From positions 1 through 64,000 of the forward strand of contig JAUIRK010000297.1 of the NCBI GenBank assembly GCA_030549495.1: a stretch of DNA of 64,000 nucleotides, written 5' to 3'. The notes under the pieces were generated by a model that worked only from the letters and a program-made list of their open reading frames with translations, did not search any database and was not told the DNA's origin. Positions 47,016 to 57,850 of this stretch are shown here, piece by piece. Position numbers and translations under genes: made by a program. Position 1 is the stretch's first letter; each line of letters begins with the position of its first letter. This DNA comes from Nectonema munidae. Lineage: Eukaryota; Nematomorpha; Nectonematoida; Nectonematidae.

Positions 47016-48693
47016 GATTAACTTGACTTCTATAGAAAAAGACTTTGCCACTGGAGTTGCCGCCAACAAAGCAGTTGCCTGAATTGTGATATTGTAGAAG
47101 AGAAACGATGGAAGATTGATTCTCCGAACGATACGTGTGCAGGCGGCTTCCCGCAGTCGAGAAAACTTGGACTTGTCTGGGATGTTCCATGCTCCCAACC
47201 ATGAAGCAATCGTCCCGCATAGGATGCCAGCACGCGCGAAACTGGGTGAGCCATCTGCCCGTGTGGTTGTTGTGTGGGATAGTGGTCGCTAGCTGCACGA
47301 AGCGCTCTGAAAGGCATGAAGTGTCGAAGATTCTAATGCTATCGTCCATCGAAACTGTCACCAATTTCTTTCCGGTAAAGTTCGAGAAGAAGGCACAGCT
47401 GGTTCCCGCATTATGGCTGAGGCTGACAACCGGCTGACAAAGGTCATCATTGGAGGCTGACATTTCTTTGAGGAAGCGAATGTCAAAGATGGAGACATCT
47501 TTGGATGAGCCGGACACAGCGAAGTAATTTCTTTCGCAGGGATGAACATCGACAGTTCTCAAGGATTGACTAGAAAGAGAGAAGACGCTTGAACTTGTGG
47601 TGTCTTCTCTGATATCAACTCTACTCAAGGTTCCGTTTTGATGCGTGACAAGGAGTCCGGTATCATTCATATTGAAGAAGTCAAAGTACTTGCACAACTC
47701 ACCTTCTTCATCGGGAAGAGTGAATACGGAACTGAACATAAATTTATTCAAGTCGTTTCTCTTCAAGGTGCCATCATAGCTACACGTGAATAATTGGCTA
47801 GAGTCGCTTCGAGAAAACATACAATTTCCGATTGGCTTCGTGTGTGGTTCATAAACAAAGGAATTTTCTTCTTCGTTCTCTGGGCCTTTTTTGGACAGGT
47901 TGATGATGCCAAGTCTGCCAGATTTATCTCCAGCAACGAGGATTTCCGTTTTGGAAGGGCTCCATGCCATGCAGAAGATTCGACTGGGAACGAGTTTTAG
48001 ACAATCGTTCGCATCAAGAGAGTACTTTTTGATGCTTTCGCGAGTGAAATCTACGAGCCCGTCGCTAACCCTTCTAGAGCCCAGGTTGTCATCATCGTCG
48101 TTGAAGGAGAAGATCCGCTGTAAGTCAGGCTTCACCTCACTTTTAGTCACGAGATTGGATGCAAAGTCGAGAGGATAATCTGCTTTACGTCTTTTGATTT
48201 CTTCTGGCTCACTAACCACTCTTCCATTCCTCTCTTCCACCTCTGATACTTCCGCTAATTTATTCCTTAGTCTGCGACTCTTCCTAACTGGCTCACTTTT
48301 CGTAAATTTTGTGTACTTTCTGGAAGGATACGCGCTTTTTTTCTTGGTCGGTAGAGGAATTCCTAGGGAAGCAAGAAGGGACATTCTTTCCTCTATATTT
48401 TTTTTGCGCATTTCTTCGTAAGAACCTTCCAACTTCATTATTTTCGCATCTTTTTCCCTTGTATCTTGATTCACAGACTCTTTCCTTTCATTCCATGAAT
48501 CAAGGAATCCGTTTCCCAGGTGAGGATGTGAAGCTTCCGCACCAACCTCTCTTTTCAGCTTTTTCAATTCCAATGCGGTTTCCATTTCAACAACTTGACT
48601 CAAAGCAGCATTAATTCTTTTTAACAAAAAAAAATACATAACACAGAATATAGATGTACCCATTAATGCTACGGGTGGGGCGGACCAACTCAT
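47011..48693 (-). CDS. WDR76: WDR76/Cmr1-family WD40 protein
   Basis: A single uninterrupted frame of 560 residues. About 235-556 fold as seven WD40 blades: RIFCMAWSPSKTEILVAGD starts blade 1, SYDGTLKRNDL closes blade 2, and GKVFFYR closes blade 7. The block HNNHTGRWLTQFRACWHP (about 475-491) is the family signature shared by WDR76, yeast Cmr1 and DDB2. Residues 86-110 (MKLEGSYEEMRKKNIEERMS) match the usual N-terminus of WDR76, and 115-175 are Lys/Arg-rich, suggesting nuclear localisation. Known relatives bind chromatin, respond to DNA damage and act as CUL4-DDB1 adaptors. Residues 1-85 are unusual: a hydrophobic stretch (about 8-24) and a short helix precede the normal start. Met86 at 48438 (AATAATGA context) is an alternative start. 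No introns, unlike METAP1. Confidence 0.9.
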   Translation of the reverse strand: MSWSAPPVALMGTSIFCVMYFFLLKRINAALSQVVEMETALELKKLKREVGAEASHPHLGNGFLDSWNERKESVNQDTREKDAKIMKLEGSYEEMRKKNIEERMSLLASLGIPLPTKKKSAYPSRKYTKFTKSEPVRKSRRLRNKLAEVSEVEERNGRVVSEPEEIKRRKADYPLDFASNLVTKSEVKPDLQRIFSFNDDDDNLGSRRVSDGLVDFTRESIKKYSLDANDCLKLVPSRIFCMAWSPSKTEILVAGDKSGRLGIINLSKKGPENEEENSFVYEPHTKPIGNCMFSRSDSSQLFTCSYDGTLKRNDLNKFMFSSVFTLPDEEGELCKYFDFFNMNDTGLLVTHQNGTLSRVDIREDTTSSSVFSLSSQSLRTVDVHPCERNYFAVSGSSKDVSIFDIRFLKEMSASNDDLCQPVVSLSHNAGTSCAFFSNFTGKKLVTVSMDDSIRIFDTSCLSERFVQLATTIPHNNHTGRWLTQFRACWHPMRDDCFMVGSMEHPRQVQVFSTAGSRLHTYRSENQSSIVSLLQYHNSGNCFVGGNSSGKVFFYRSQVNQ

Positions 48694-49984
48694 ACAGGAT
48701 TACATGACCCGTTGATTAGGTTTAGTAAAATTTACCCCGCCAAATTTACGTACTATCTTATATAGCTACCTTTACAAATTCCTCCCGCCAAAGTTCTGAG
48801 ACATATTTGATTGACAGCTCACAATGGATTTTGATTAAAGAGAATTCATTTATCAAACGTATTACAAAATATTTTGAAATTTTCTTTATATAAGTTTTTG
48901 CCCATATTAATTTAACATTATTTTTTAAAATACCAAATAAAAATGAAATAGTATTGATTAGTCGTGCTTCAGAAAGCTGAAAAACGACAAATAGAAAAAA
49001 GACAAAATAAAAGCAAAAAATTGAACTAAAAATGTTTACTTTGAAAATGTGAAAGATTTTATTTATATGTGAAAGATATTTATATTTGAACAATATATAC
49101 CTTTGGTAATGTTTGACTAAGTGATCGGACGAATAAGCGGAATCGGGAATCCTACTTTTTCCAGGTATCGGCATCGGAATCGTGTCAAGAAAATTTCCCA
49201 CCCTTCGCGATTCCTCAAAATATAGAAGTTCTCTGAAAGGTTTAATAAACATCGTTGGTGGCTATTCCGTGTACCCTTAAAAATAAAGACATTTGTTTGT
49301 AGCTGAAAGAAGAACTTCTTTTCCAATGATAAAAGCTCATTTTTTGTTTGAAAAAGATAGAAAAGTTTCATATTATGTCTTAACTACTGTAAAGATCTAC
49401 TACTTGTATTCCATCTCTATTTCTTGGGAAATACTCCACTACGCTTCAAAAAGTCAAAGCCTTGGTTCCATTGAATCATTTTTGTACAGCGTTTGTATGT
49501 ATTTAGTGAAAACAATCTCTTTTGGCTTAAGACAAATGAGAATATGTCGCTTTTGTCCAAAATCTTCTATTCTATATTGAATTTGGAGATTTTTCAACCT
49601 CTACTTCAAATTTTGCCTAACTTTGCATATTAGCCAGGATTACCAACTCTTAGAAATAAAAGTAGGTAGTTTTGAATAAAATATCCCTAAACAGTATATA
49701 AAATTACAAAAATGTTTATAAGGTTACCCATCTTTAAAAACTTAACTAGAAGATGCGGATCATAAATTAAAATTTTTATATGCTGTTACACCGCCAAATA
49801 TTGAATTAACTTCAGAAAGGAATTCATATTCATAACAAATTTTATTGAAAAATTTATTACTTTTTAAATCTATTTAATTTCTTAGTTTTAATATAATTCC
49901 GTCGACTAAGCTAACAAATGTCGAAATTGATGAACTTGTGTCAAAAATTTTAAAATGCCCATTTTTTTTCGCATTCAACTATAT
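48694..49984. other. WDR76 upstream region and repeat fragment
   Basis: The WDR76 promoter should lie in 48694-48800 (minus-strand reading), but no TATA box was recognised; an upstream ATG followed at once by a stop (TCATGTAATCC) is present. 49109-49204 is a repeat whose second copy is at 51717-51812. Frames 48758-49371 (-) overlap the repeat and have no recognisable family. Confidence 0.5.
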
Positions 49985-50190
49985 GAAGTTTTTCCCACTG
50001 AAAATATATTTTTCTTATCCTAAGTTGAGTCCTTTTTTGATCAAGCATTCTGGACATTCACATTGCCTCATATGCTTGGAAACTGTGGCTTTCGTTGATA
50101 AAGAATTTAACATTATCCCAACCTGCATCTTTCCTAATATTAAGTTTGTTTTCAATAAAAATACGATTCTTTTGGAAACCAAAAAATAGC
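49985..50190 (+). mobile_element. hAT BED-finger fragment
   Basis: Encodes FLIKHSGHSHCLICLETVAF, a BED-type finger piece of the same lineage as the hAT at 54.1-55.7 kb, whose minus-strand copy reads FIKHSGH then HCLMCLKTLTVM. The rest of the element is not visible. Confidence 0.6.
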
Positions 50191-50319
50191 TAAATAAATT
50201 ACGTGACCACTGAATTACCTTTAACATTATTCAAATCACTAAACTACAACTCCAAGGAAAACAGATATCTGAAACTATTAAAGATGCCTCCTTCAATTCA
50301 ACAGTATTTAGGAAGTTCA

Positions 50320-50880
50320 AAAGTATCATCATCATCTTCCGTTTGCCCGTAAAAAGGCCTGGTCTTTATCCTGGCTAGCCAAGGTCGACCAGAAGTTTGC
50401 AGCGATTTCTCCATCTTCCCCTCATCTTAGCTTCTTCAACCTTGAGATTTTCCTTCTTCATATCTTCTTTAACGACATCTTCATTTCTAATTCTTTGTCA
50501 AGCTTTGTGCATACATTGTTTAAAGATGCCCTAACCAACCTAGACGGTATTCTTGTAAATGTCTTTCAATATCTTCAAAATGAGTCATCTTTCTTAATCC
50601 TTTTAACTTCAACGACAACATTCTCCGATATAGTACACCTGCTATATCATTAAACTTTCTCTAAACAGCTAATTCTTGTTATATTAAAGCCTCATCAACT
50701 TCTCCATCACTCACAAGAATATCATCCAAGTAGCAAAACTCTTTGACCACTTCATTTCATCTCAGAGTTTGACAGTATTCTCATTTTCATAGATCAACAA
50801 CAACGTATTTACCTCCTTATTGCCTCTACTTTACTTATTATTATAATCTATAATAGAACTATTAAATAATCATTAGGGTT
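50320..50880 (-). mobile_element. LINE reverse-transcriptase C-terminus
   Basis: On the minus strand, from about 50755 leftward, the frames read VVKEFCYLDDILVSDGEVDE, then FNDIAGVLYRRMLSLKLKG. This matches the common LINE segment KFCYLGDxIxxxG followed by SLKxKGKLY. Near 50330-50450 there is KMRGRWRNRCKLLVDLG, an endpoint typical of RTE-like ORFs. Stops interrupt it, so it is dead. Confidence 0.75.
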
Positions 50881-50959
50881 ATACAAAAACAAATAAATTT
50901 TGCTAGCAGGAGCGGACCGCTCTAAGCTAGCCACACCACTGAGCATAGTTGATTTAAGT

Positions 50960-53510
50960 ATTGTTCGATGCTTAAAAGGAGAAATAAAGGTTATTTGCCC
51001 GTCGATTTAGGAGCATGATTTTAATCATATGGTGGTGATAGCTACAATAGAAAGATATTGTATTTTTAGTTCATATAATACGAATTAATTTAAAACATTT
51101 TATAAATCATATTTTTTCAAATTTATTTCTACTCTTATCATTAAAGGTTTAAGTAAGTAAGTAATTTATTATAGAAAGAGTTTTTTTTTAATCATTAAAG
51201 GTTTAAGTTGTACAGGAATGTAGTTTATATAATTTGATTTCATATATTCAAAAAATTCCAAAAAAGAATTTTTGAATGACAAGAAAGTAACTTAATATAG
51301 AGAAAAATGTATAAATTCTTAGAAAAATCTATTTATAAATCAAAATAAATACTAGGTTATAATTAGGGGACATAATTAATCAAAATTTATTCTTTAATTT
51401 AAAAAAAATAAAAGGCTCTAAAAAATTGTTTCTTGTTTCAGACACTACTCTAGAATTTTGTTATAAAAAATGTCTCATACGTATGAAAAAGAGATTTATA
51501 CCAAAATAGCACAATAAATTTGTAAAACTTTCAAAATTTAAAATAATTACTATTCTGGCGCGGTTACAGTCCTTTTATCTTATAGATGGATCAGAAATTC
51601 AATTAAAAAAAAATATTCAAAAAAAAAATTTCCTTTACTGTTAATTTATTACATTTCCTATAACTTTCAATTATTAGTATCGCTTAATCAATTGTATGAC
51701 TGATATACTATCTGTAATGTTTGAATGGGTCATCGGATCAATAAGAGGAATTAGGAATCCTGCTTTTTTTCAGGTATCGGCATCAAAATCGTGAAAAGAA
51801 AATTGTCAAACTCTCTGAAGAACAGCTGTTCATTTATATTGCTTCATTTTTGGGTGCGTAAATAATATCTTTGTTTAAAATTGAGATCATGTAAACTATA
51901 GAATTCATTATATTTTTGATTCTAATGATTCCTTAGATATAGTCATATAGCAAAAATTATTTGAATTATTTTTTCTTTTGAATATAAGATTAAATATATC
52001 ATTAAAAATTGTTATTCTTCTTTTCATTCATAAATGTGTGCGCTGCGTCTTTGCTTATTTTTATTTTTAAATAGAAGATGGTTGTAGATTCTAGCGGTTT
52101 CTAGGAACTTTTTTCTTAACCATTTATGCAAATAACTATTTCTTTTTTTCGTTTTTTATGCCATGTGATATATATATTGTTTTTCAATACTAATAATGTG
52201 TTTTGTAACAAATTTGTATAATAAATTCGTCTTCCTATTTAAAAGGTTTATTTGTTCTTTAATATTGTTATATAATTATGAAACCTAACTGTGTAATACC
52301 ATAAAGCATTTCTTACTCTTACTTTTAGTCTCTTACTCAGTTGATTTTTAGAAAAGTGATTTAATTACCATTCCTTGGTTATTCGGAATTAAAACAACAC
52401 ACAAATTTCTAATTAATTTTCATGTATTTTTGATAAATATTTTTTGTTAAATCAGTACCAACTACTTTATAATTTTCAGTTTTTTATAACTATTTTTGTC
52501 TCCCGTTACATTTAATGAAGGGGCATAAAACTTTTTAGAATTAGGGCCAGATGGGACTTTTGATAGCATACTGCGTGTGTGAGTACCAAACCAAAGACTC
52601 TAAAGTAGATAGTGTATTGAAAAAAGCATTTCTTATATATATATATTATTCACATAACCACATAGTGGGTAGAACTATAGAGGCCTTTTTATGTATGCTC
52701 CATTGTGAAAAACTAATTATTTACACAAAGTTATGAACAAAATTTTTTAATTATTTAGCATTTGTGTGTTTAAATGAGATGATATTAATTTTAAGGAGGC
52801 ATACTTAGTTTGTATTTGTGTGTTTTGAAGGGTTGATATTAATTTTAAGGAGGCATAGGACAAGCTTAGAAATAAAAAAATTAAAATTAAAATGCAATGG
52901 CTCTATGTTGTTTAATACATGACATTTTAAAAAAAGATTTTCGAGTATGTGTAAAAAAATACATATTGATACTTGAAAATAATACTTCAAGTGAAATTAA
53001 ATTATATATTTTTAAATTATAAATTTTTTACAATTTTTTAAAAAAAGTTTATAAATATGTAAAATGTAACACTAAAAATTCTTTTTTTCAAAGTTTATAT
53101 AAATTCTTTTTATCAGTCGAATGAAATGTATCTATGGAATACGACTATTTGAGAGTACTTTAATCGTCTACTTTTTAAGTTAAGTGAATCAGTTTTACGT
53201 TAAACTAGTTTAATCTTTAAACAAAAAAGCAGTATTATTCAAAAATATAATATTTTAAACAACATAGAGGCATTGCATTCTAAGTATGAAGGAGGTGTGG
53301 AAATCGAGTATTGTTATATATTTTATATCTCATCTGATCTTACACGGCCACTCATATAAGCAATTAATCTAATTAAAAAATAATTTTTGTTATTATAAAA
53401 TAAATATATTATTATTTACAAATAATTATTATATTTTACTTTAAAAAAGTTTAATCTAAAAAAATTAAAATTAAAAATGCAAAAATTTTATTGGAAAAAC
53501 ACATATATGA
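50960..53510. other. AT-rich intergenic with short duplications
   Basis: No gene. 51717-51812 is the second copy of the 49109-49204 repeat. 52760-52857 holds two copies of a 54-bp unit ending GATATTAATTTTAAGGAGGC. Confidence 0.6.
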
Positions 53511-53524
53511 GCCTCAATGTTTGT

Positions 53525-53585
53525 TAGTTTGTACATCTCAGCTTTAGAGTTGAAGGTTAGGGGTTCGATCCCAAGGCTTCCTACT
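53525..53585 (+). repeat. Possible tRNA-derived SINE head
   Basis: GGTTCGATCCC at 53562-53572 is a perfect pol III B box. The A-box position is poor and no tRNA cloverleaf closes, so this is not a tRNA gene. Confidence 0.4.
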
Positions 53586-53639
53586 ATTAAAAACAAAGTC
53601 ACAAAAACTATGATTAACCATCTCAAGCATAATGCGAAC

Positions 53640-54015
53640 ATATAGACTTATGGCGAGTGAGACATTTTACCCAAATACACCCAAATATACCCAAATACAC
53701 CCAAACAGATGAAAATAAATTTAAATATTAAAAGAATAAGTTAAATATACATAGAAGATTTATTGTCAGGATAAAACTAATATAAAAATATAAATTTGAT
53801 ATTGAATTATAAAAAATTAATCTATTTTTTTTTGGGTGATATAAAAATATATAACAATACTCAATTACCAGCTCTCGTTCAAACTTAAATATCTGTGTAT
53901 CTTTTTATTTTAAGCATTTATTTAATATTATTTTTAATTTCAAGTTCTTATTTGTAAATAAAGAACATATTTGTGTGTATTTGGGTAAAAAGTTCTACCG
54001 ATTATGGCTGATGGT
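53640..54015. repeat. Inverted-repeat unit with 10-bp tandem motif
   Basis: TTTTACCCAAATACAC near the left end recurs inverted near the right end (GTGTATTTGGGTAAAAAG, about 53974-53992). The left end carries four tandem ACCCAAATAC-type words (53669-53706). Possibly a MITE; no target duplication resolved. Confidence 0.5.
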
Positions 54016-54149
54016 GCTTTGATATTCAACGAAACAACATATATGTGCTTAATAATATGTATTATATGAAAGAATTATATAAAAAAATAAAAAGTAATGA
54101 AACGACTTAGTTCTGCTTTAGATATGAAGAAATATTTGTATGTTTGGCT

Positions 54150-55730
54150 GGATTGAAATTGTAAAAAGCAAAATAATATTATTCAGATGGCGATCTGAAA
54201 AGTGGGAGCAAAGGGAAACTTTGTGTATTTTATTTTGGAGAAGAGCTGCTCGCAACATTAGGTACTGCAAAGTGAGATACGATTCCTTGAACATGCGCAA
54301 TGTATTTTGCATGATAGAAGGGATAATAAGGTTGCGTAAAAAGGACAGAGAAGAAGTATAGATCTTTGTTTCAGTTCATTGTTATCTTCCATTGGGAAGT
54401 CAGCAGAGGCGGTGAAAAGCTTAAAGTTCTCAACGTGCATCTTTAATCATGCAAAATGGTAAACGAATTCCTCTGGCAAATAGGTAATGGCACTAGCGCA
54501 TATTTCCAGGTCTACGACTCCAAGAACACACGTAGCAAGGAGAGTGCACAAAGTTGCCATGAGTTAATTAAGCGTTCAACAACCTCAGCTTCACCTCAAA
54601 AATGGTGATGCGAATATCTATATCTGTCACAAGACTGTCTTTGCCTTACATTTTCAAGTTGAGTTCGTTTAGGGTGAGCTAGCCATCCCGTGTTGGAGAA
54701 ATGTTCAGCTTTTGAAAGTTTTTTTTGGAGAAGGAACGTGGCGATCTCCTGCTTTATGGCAAACAAAGGAACATCTTTGCCCCACGACTCAGTCAACGAA
54801 TCTCACAAAAAAGAGCAGATCTTTCTTACTTATTTTCACCTCGTCCGCTACTACCTGGAACTAGGAGTCGTTGAGTTTTCTAGAGAGGCTGGATTTGACA
54901 CTTTCACAAGAAAGACATAACATCAATAATGTTGGTTGACTTGGGACAATGGGACTTTTTGTGGATGATGGAGTGCATCTTATGGATTGGCTGATTATGT
55001 TTAATCATTTCACAGTGACTCACTATGAAAGAAGCAGCGTCTTTTTTTAGAGTCAATGCTGCCACGCCGTCAATTGTCAGTCATACATGACGGGATTACT
55101 CCAAAGGGTTCCCCTCCATATACTGAAGCGCGGCGTCAAAAATGTCTTTTCCAGTGGTAGTGTCACACAGCCTTCCAAGTTGAAGAAATTTAAAATTTTA
55201 GTTGGTGTTCTAGTAAAATCAACTGAGAAGGCAACGAGAGTTTGGCAGTGTGTCTTCAGTGAGTTGTTCACAATGTCTAACTTCTGTTCGAGACGATGTG
55301 AGAAGAAAGACTGATGCTCTCAAAGGTAAAACGGTGTTCTGGACAAATGGAGTCCTCAATAGCAGCAAGGAGCTCCTTGATAAAGTCTCTATCCATGATT
55401 AACTTTATCTTGCGTGAAAGGAGAAAGGAGACCACATAATTTGAAAACCTTACCTTCTCCGTTTTAACAATCTTCTGCTCAAAAACAAACTTGTCTTCTG
55501 CAAACTACCTCATAGTCTAACAAATGCGTCTTTTCTCAGCGGCAAACTTAGAAGCAAAATTTTATAATCGGCGTTCTGTCTCCCAGTGGCGGCACATGTT
55601 ATATCCCTTCATGACAGTCAGAGTTTTTAAGCACATTAGGCAATGTCAATGTCCAGAATGCTTGATGAAAAAGTATTTTCCCAATTTGCGGGTTGAAAAT
55701 AAGAATAACAAAGTCTAATTTTCTTTTCTT
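54150..55730 (-). mobile_element. hAT transposon relic, ZBED5/FAM200-like
   Basis: Minus-strand order from the right. A BED-like finger FIKHSGH, HCLMCLKTLTVM lies near 55640. A DGVAAM-type segment and HNQPIHKMHSIIHKKSH lie near 54980-55080, the CTDGAPAM and cysteine/histidine region. IKQEIATFLLQKKLSKAEHF lies near 54710-54760, and LNELNLKM then GKDSLVTDIDIRI near 54630-54660 match the LNLxLQGKDxxI motif. 54258-54440 encodes VENFKLFTASADFPMEDN. Frames are broken throughout. The nearest relative in the window is the hAT fragment at 49985. Confidence 0.78.
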
Positions 55731-55743
55731 AACCCGCAGGCTT

Positions 55744-55830
55744 TCAGACATGATTGCAGAAAGAAACAGAAAAGAAATAGGATATAATAAGATTTATTAA
55801 AACTAAAAATAGATTAAATTATGCTTTCAA
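55744..55830. repeat. Repeat shared with 60337-60425
   Basis: Both contain GACATGATTGCAGAAAG and AATAAGATTTATTAAAACTA followed by ATTAAATTATGC(T/C)TTCAAACAAA. Same orientation, diverged in the first third. Confidence 0.75.
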
Positions 55831-56029
55831 ACAAATCATTATATACCACTACAACATGCCTTCTTAACAATTCTTATGCATTAATAATGATGTCTCTCAT
55901 ATATAATGAATAAAACATACAATGATCATACTTATATTTACCCTCTTTCGGACGAGAAAGATATAAAAGATTTAAATATGTGTAATCATTGCACTAATAA
56001 TTTTTTTGCAAATGACATTCTACTGTAGT

Positions 56030-56240
56030 TTGGCGGGCCGAATTGCCTTATTAGTATCATAAAGATTGGCAGGCTGAATGTCAGGCCATCCCAGGCCGAA
56101 TTTGACCAGAAGGCCGGAGATTGCCGGCTCGGGATAGTATCTAGTCCAATGTTTCCCAACAGCCAGCATACGTCCCACTTCAAGGGCGTAGCCATTAGGG
56201 GAGGGGGCAGAGTATTAAGCATTATCTTCTGAAACATCAA
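56030..56240. other. GC-rich unassigned island
   Basis: A sharp composition shift with many GGCC/CCGG words (GGCGGGCC, GCCGGCTCGGG). A minus-strand frame spans 55986-56240 but resembles no family. Possibly a decayed transposon end. Confidence 0.4.
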
Positions 56241-56484
56241 AAGGATGAAGACTTAACAACCCAGCATAATTTTTAGTCACTATAATCCATTTTATACCGG
56301 TATTTATATGTGCATATTTAAGTTTGTATAACTTTAATAAAATTTGCTAATTTTTCGCAATCATTCAAAATATATATACTAGACTCTCCACAAACCGGAC
56401 TCTCTTGAAACCGGATTTCACAAAAAACAGAAATTTTGTTGTGGTCCCAAAAATGCCCTATTTTAAATGCACTATGATTGCTGG

Positions 56485-56610
56485 GTATCCGGTAATTTCA
56501 TCGTGGTAACTTCATCGTGGAAATTTCATCCTATATTAAATTCATCGTGATGCAATACATCGTTGGTATTTTCGTCGTTAAGTATTTTCATCATATAGTG
56601 ATTACATCGT
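56485..56610. repeat. Short tandem array of TTCATCGTGG-type words
   Basis: About eight variants of (A/T)(T/A)TTCATCGTGG spaced 15-20 bp. Not in a coding frame. Confidence 0.85.
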
Positions 56611-57067
56611 GAGATTTATGTATTGTCAATGATTTTTAAAATCGTGACCTAAATGATTACATTAGAAATTAGATATCTCAATAATCTTTTTGAAATAAGG
56701 AATAATTTATTACATACATAAATTGGTATTTTTTTCTTAAAAATAAAGTTTTTTTTAAAAAAAAAATGATTATTTTTAGATATAATATACCAAAAACACA
56801 AAGATTAATATCAGTAGCGGATCTAGAAAATTTCTATGGGGGGTGGATAATTAAAATTATGGTTCAAATTTTTGGAGGTTCACACATTTACTATATTGTT
56901 TTTGGTTCAAAAATTCATCCAAAATGAACCCAAAGTTTTAACAACGCTCTTCGTTTGAGGAACATGAGGCCAGGTGTAGACAACAATAGTTACCGATTAG
57001 ACCTAGGTATGGCTAACAATTCAATATTGATAAACAGGGCCGGAGATAGACTCTATAATATATGATA

Positions 57068-57508
57068 CACTGGCGGATTTAAAGGGGGCGGACCGCCGTA
57101 CGCCCCCCGCCCCTAAAATTGCATTGCCTGCTTGAAAAGTTTTCTTGATCTAATTCTTTTCTTAGAACTAAAATATTATGATGATTTCTGCAACTCGTTT
57201 TTTAGATTTAATCTTTCTCTAAAGTGAGAAGCTCTAAAAAGATTTTTATATTTCAATTGTAGTTAAGTGTGACACTTATTACTTTTATATTATCCAATTC
57301 TTTTTCTAAATTTATTATTTAGACACATCAAGTTTTACCACATCAATTCACTTCGCAGTTCAATGAATGAGGATCGTTTTAATGCTCACATTCTTCTTTT
57401 TGTTTTAAAAATTTTGATAAAGCTTAAATTTATATGCTTGAAATTTGGGTTATAGTTTAGTAAAATCCGCCCCCGCCCCTCTAATGCCAATTTCTAGATC
57501 CGCCCCTG
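57068..57508. mobile_element. MITE copy 1 (GGCGGAT ends)
   Basis: Left end CACTGGCGGATTTAAAGGGG and right end whose reverse complement is CAGGGGCGGATCTAGAAAT. Flanked by TGATA on both sides (57063-57067, 57509-57513). A longer second copy is at 60459. Non-coding. Confidence 0.75.
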
Positions 57509-57647
57509 TGATACTTATATTGCTATTGTATAGAGCTTAATTATTTAAACAATGGCTTAATTTTATTGCTTGTGACTGAAATTAAATTTACATTTTTGTT
57601 ATATGTAGTTAATTTGCTGTAATTTTAGTGTTAATAATCTGTATATC

Positions 57648-57850
57648 GGCAGGTGGCCTAGTGGTAAGAACGTGGGTAGCGATCCAGATGGTCTGGGTTC
57701 GATTCCGTACCCTGAATATCATTACCATCTGTCCAGCTATGGAAGATTATTCTTCTCTTGGATACTATACCAACAACTAAAAAAAGATTTATTGTTGGAT
57801 GGAATTTCCACTAACACACAGTTCTTATGAAGATCCCATAACTATTTTTA
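57648..57850 (+). mobile_element. tRNA-derived SINE
   Basis: The A box TGGCCTAGTGG (57654-57664) fits the consensus TRGYNNARNGG fully, and the B box GGTTCGATTCC is at 57696-57706, 32 bp later. A tRNA-unrelated body follows to about 57850. The right boundary is approximate. Confidence 0.75.

Noticed and set aside
47030-48614. Several 60-100 aa frames on both strands within the WDR76 gene
   Set aside because: Overlap a 560-codon frame with seven recognisable WD blades.
57650-57715. Possible tRNA gene
   Set aside because: A and B boxes are good but the acceptor stem does not close and a SINE-like body follows.
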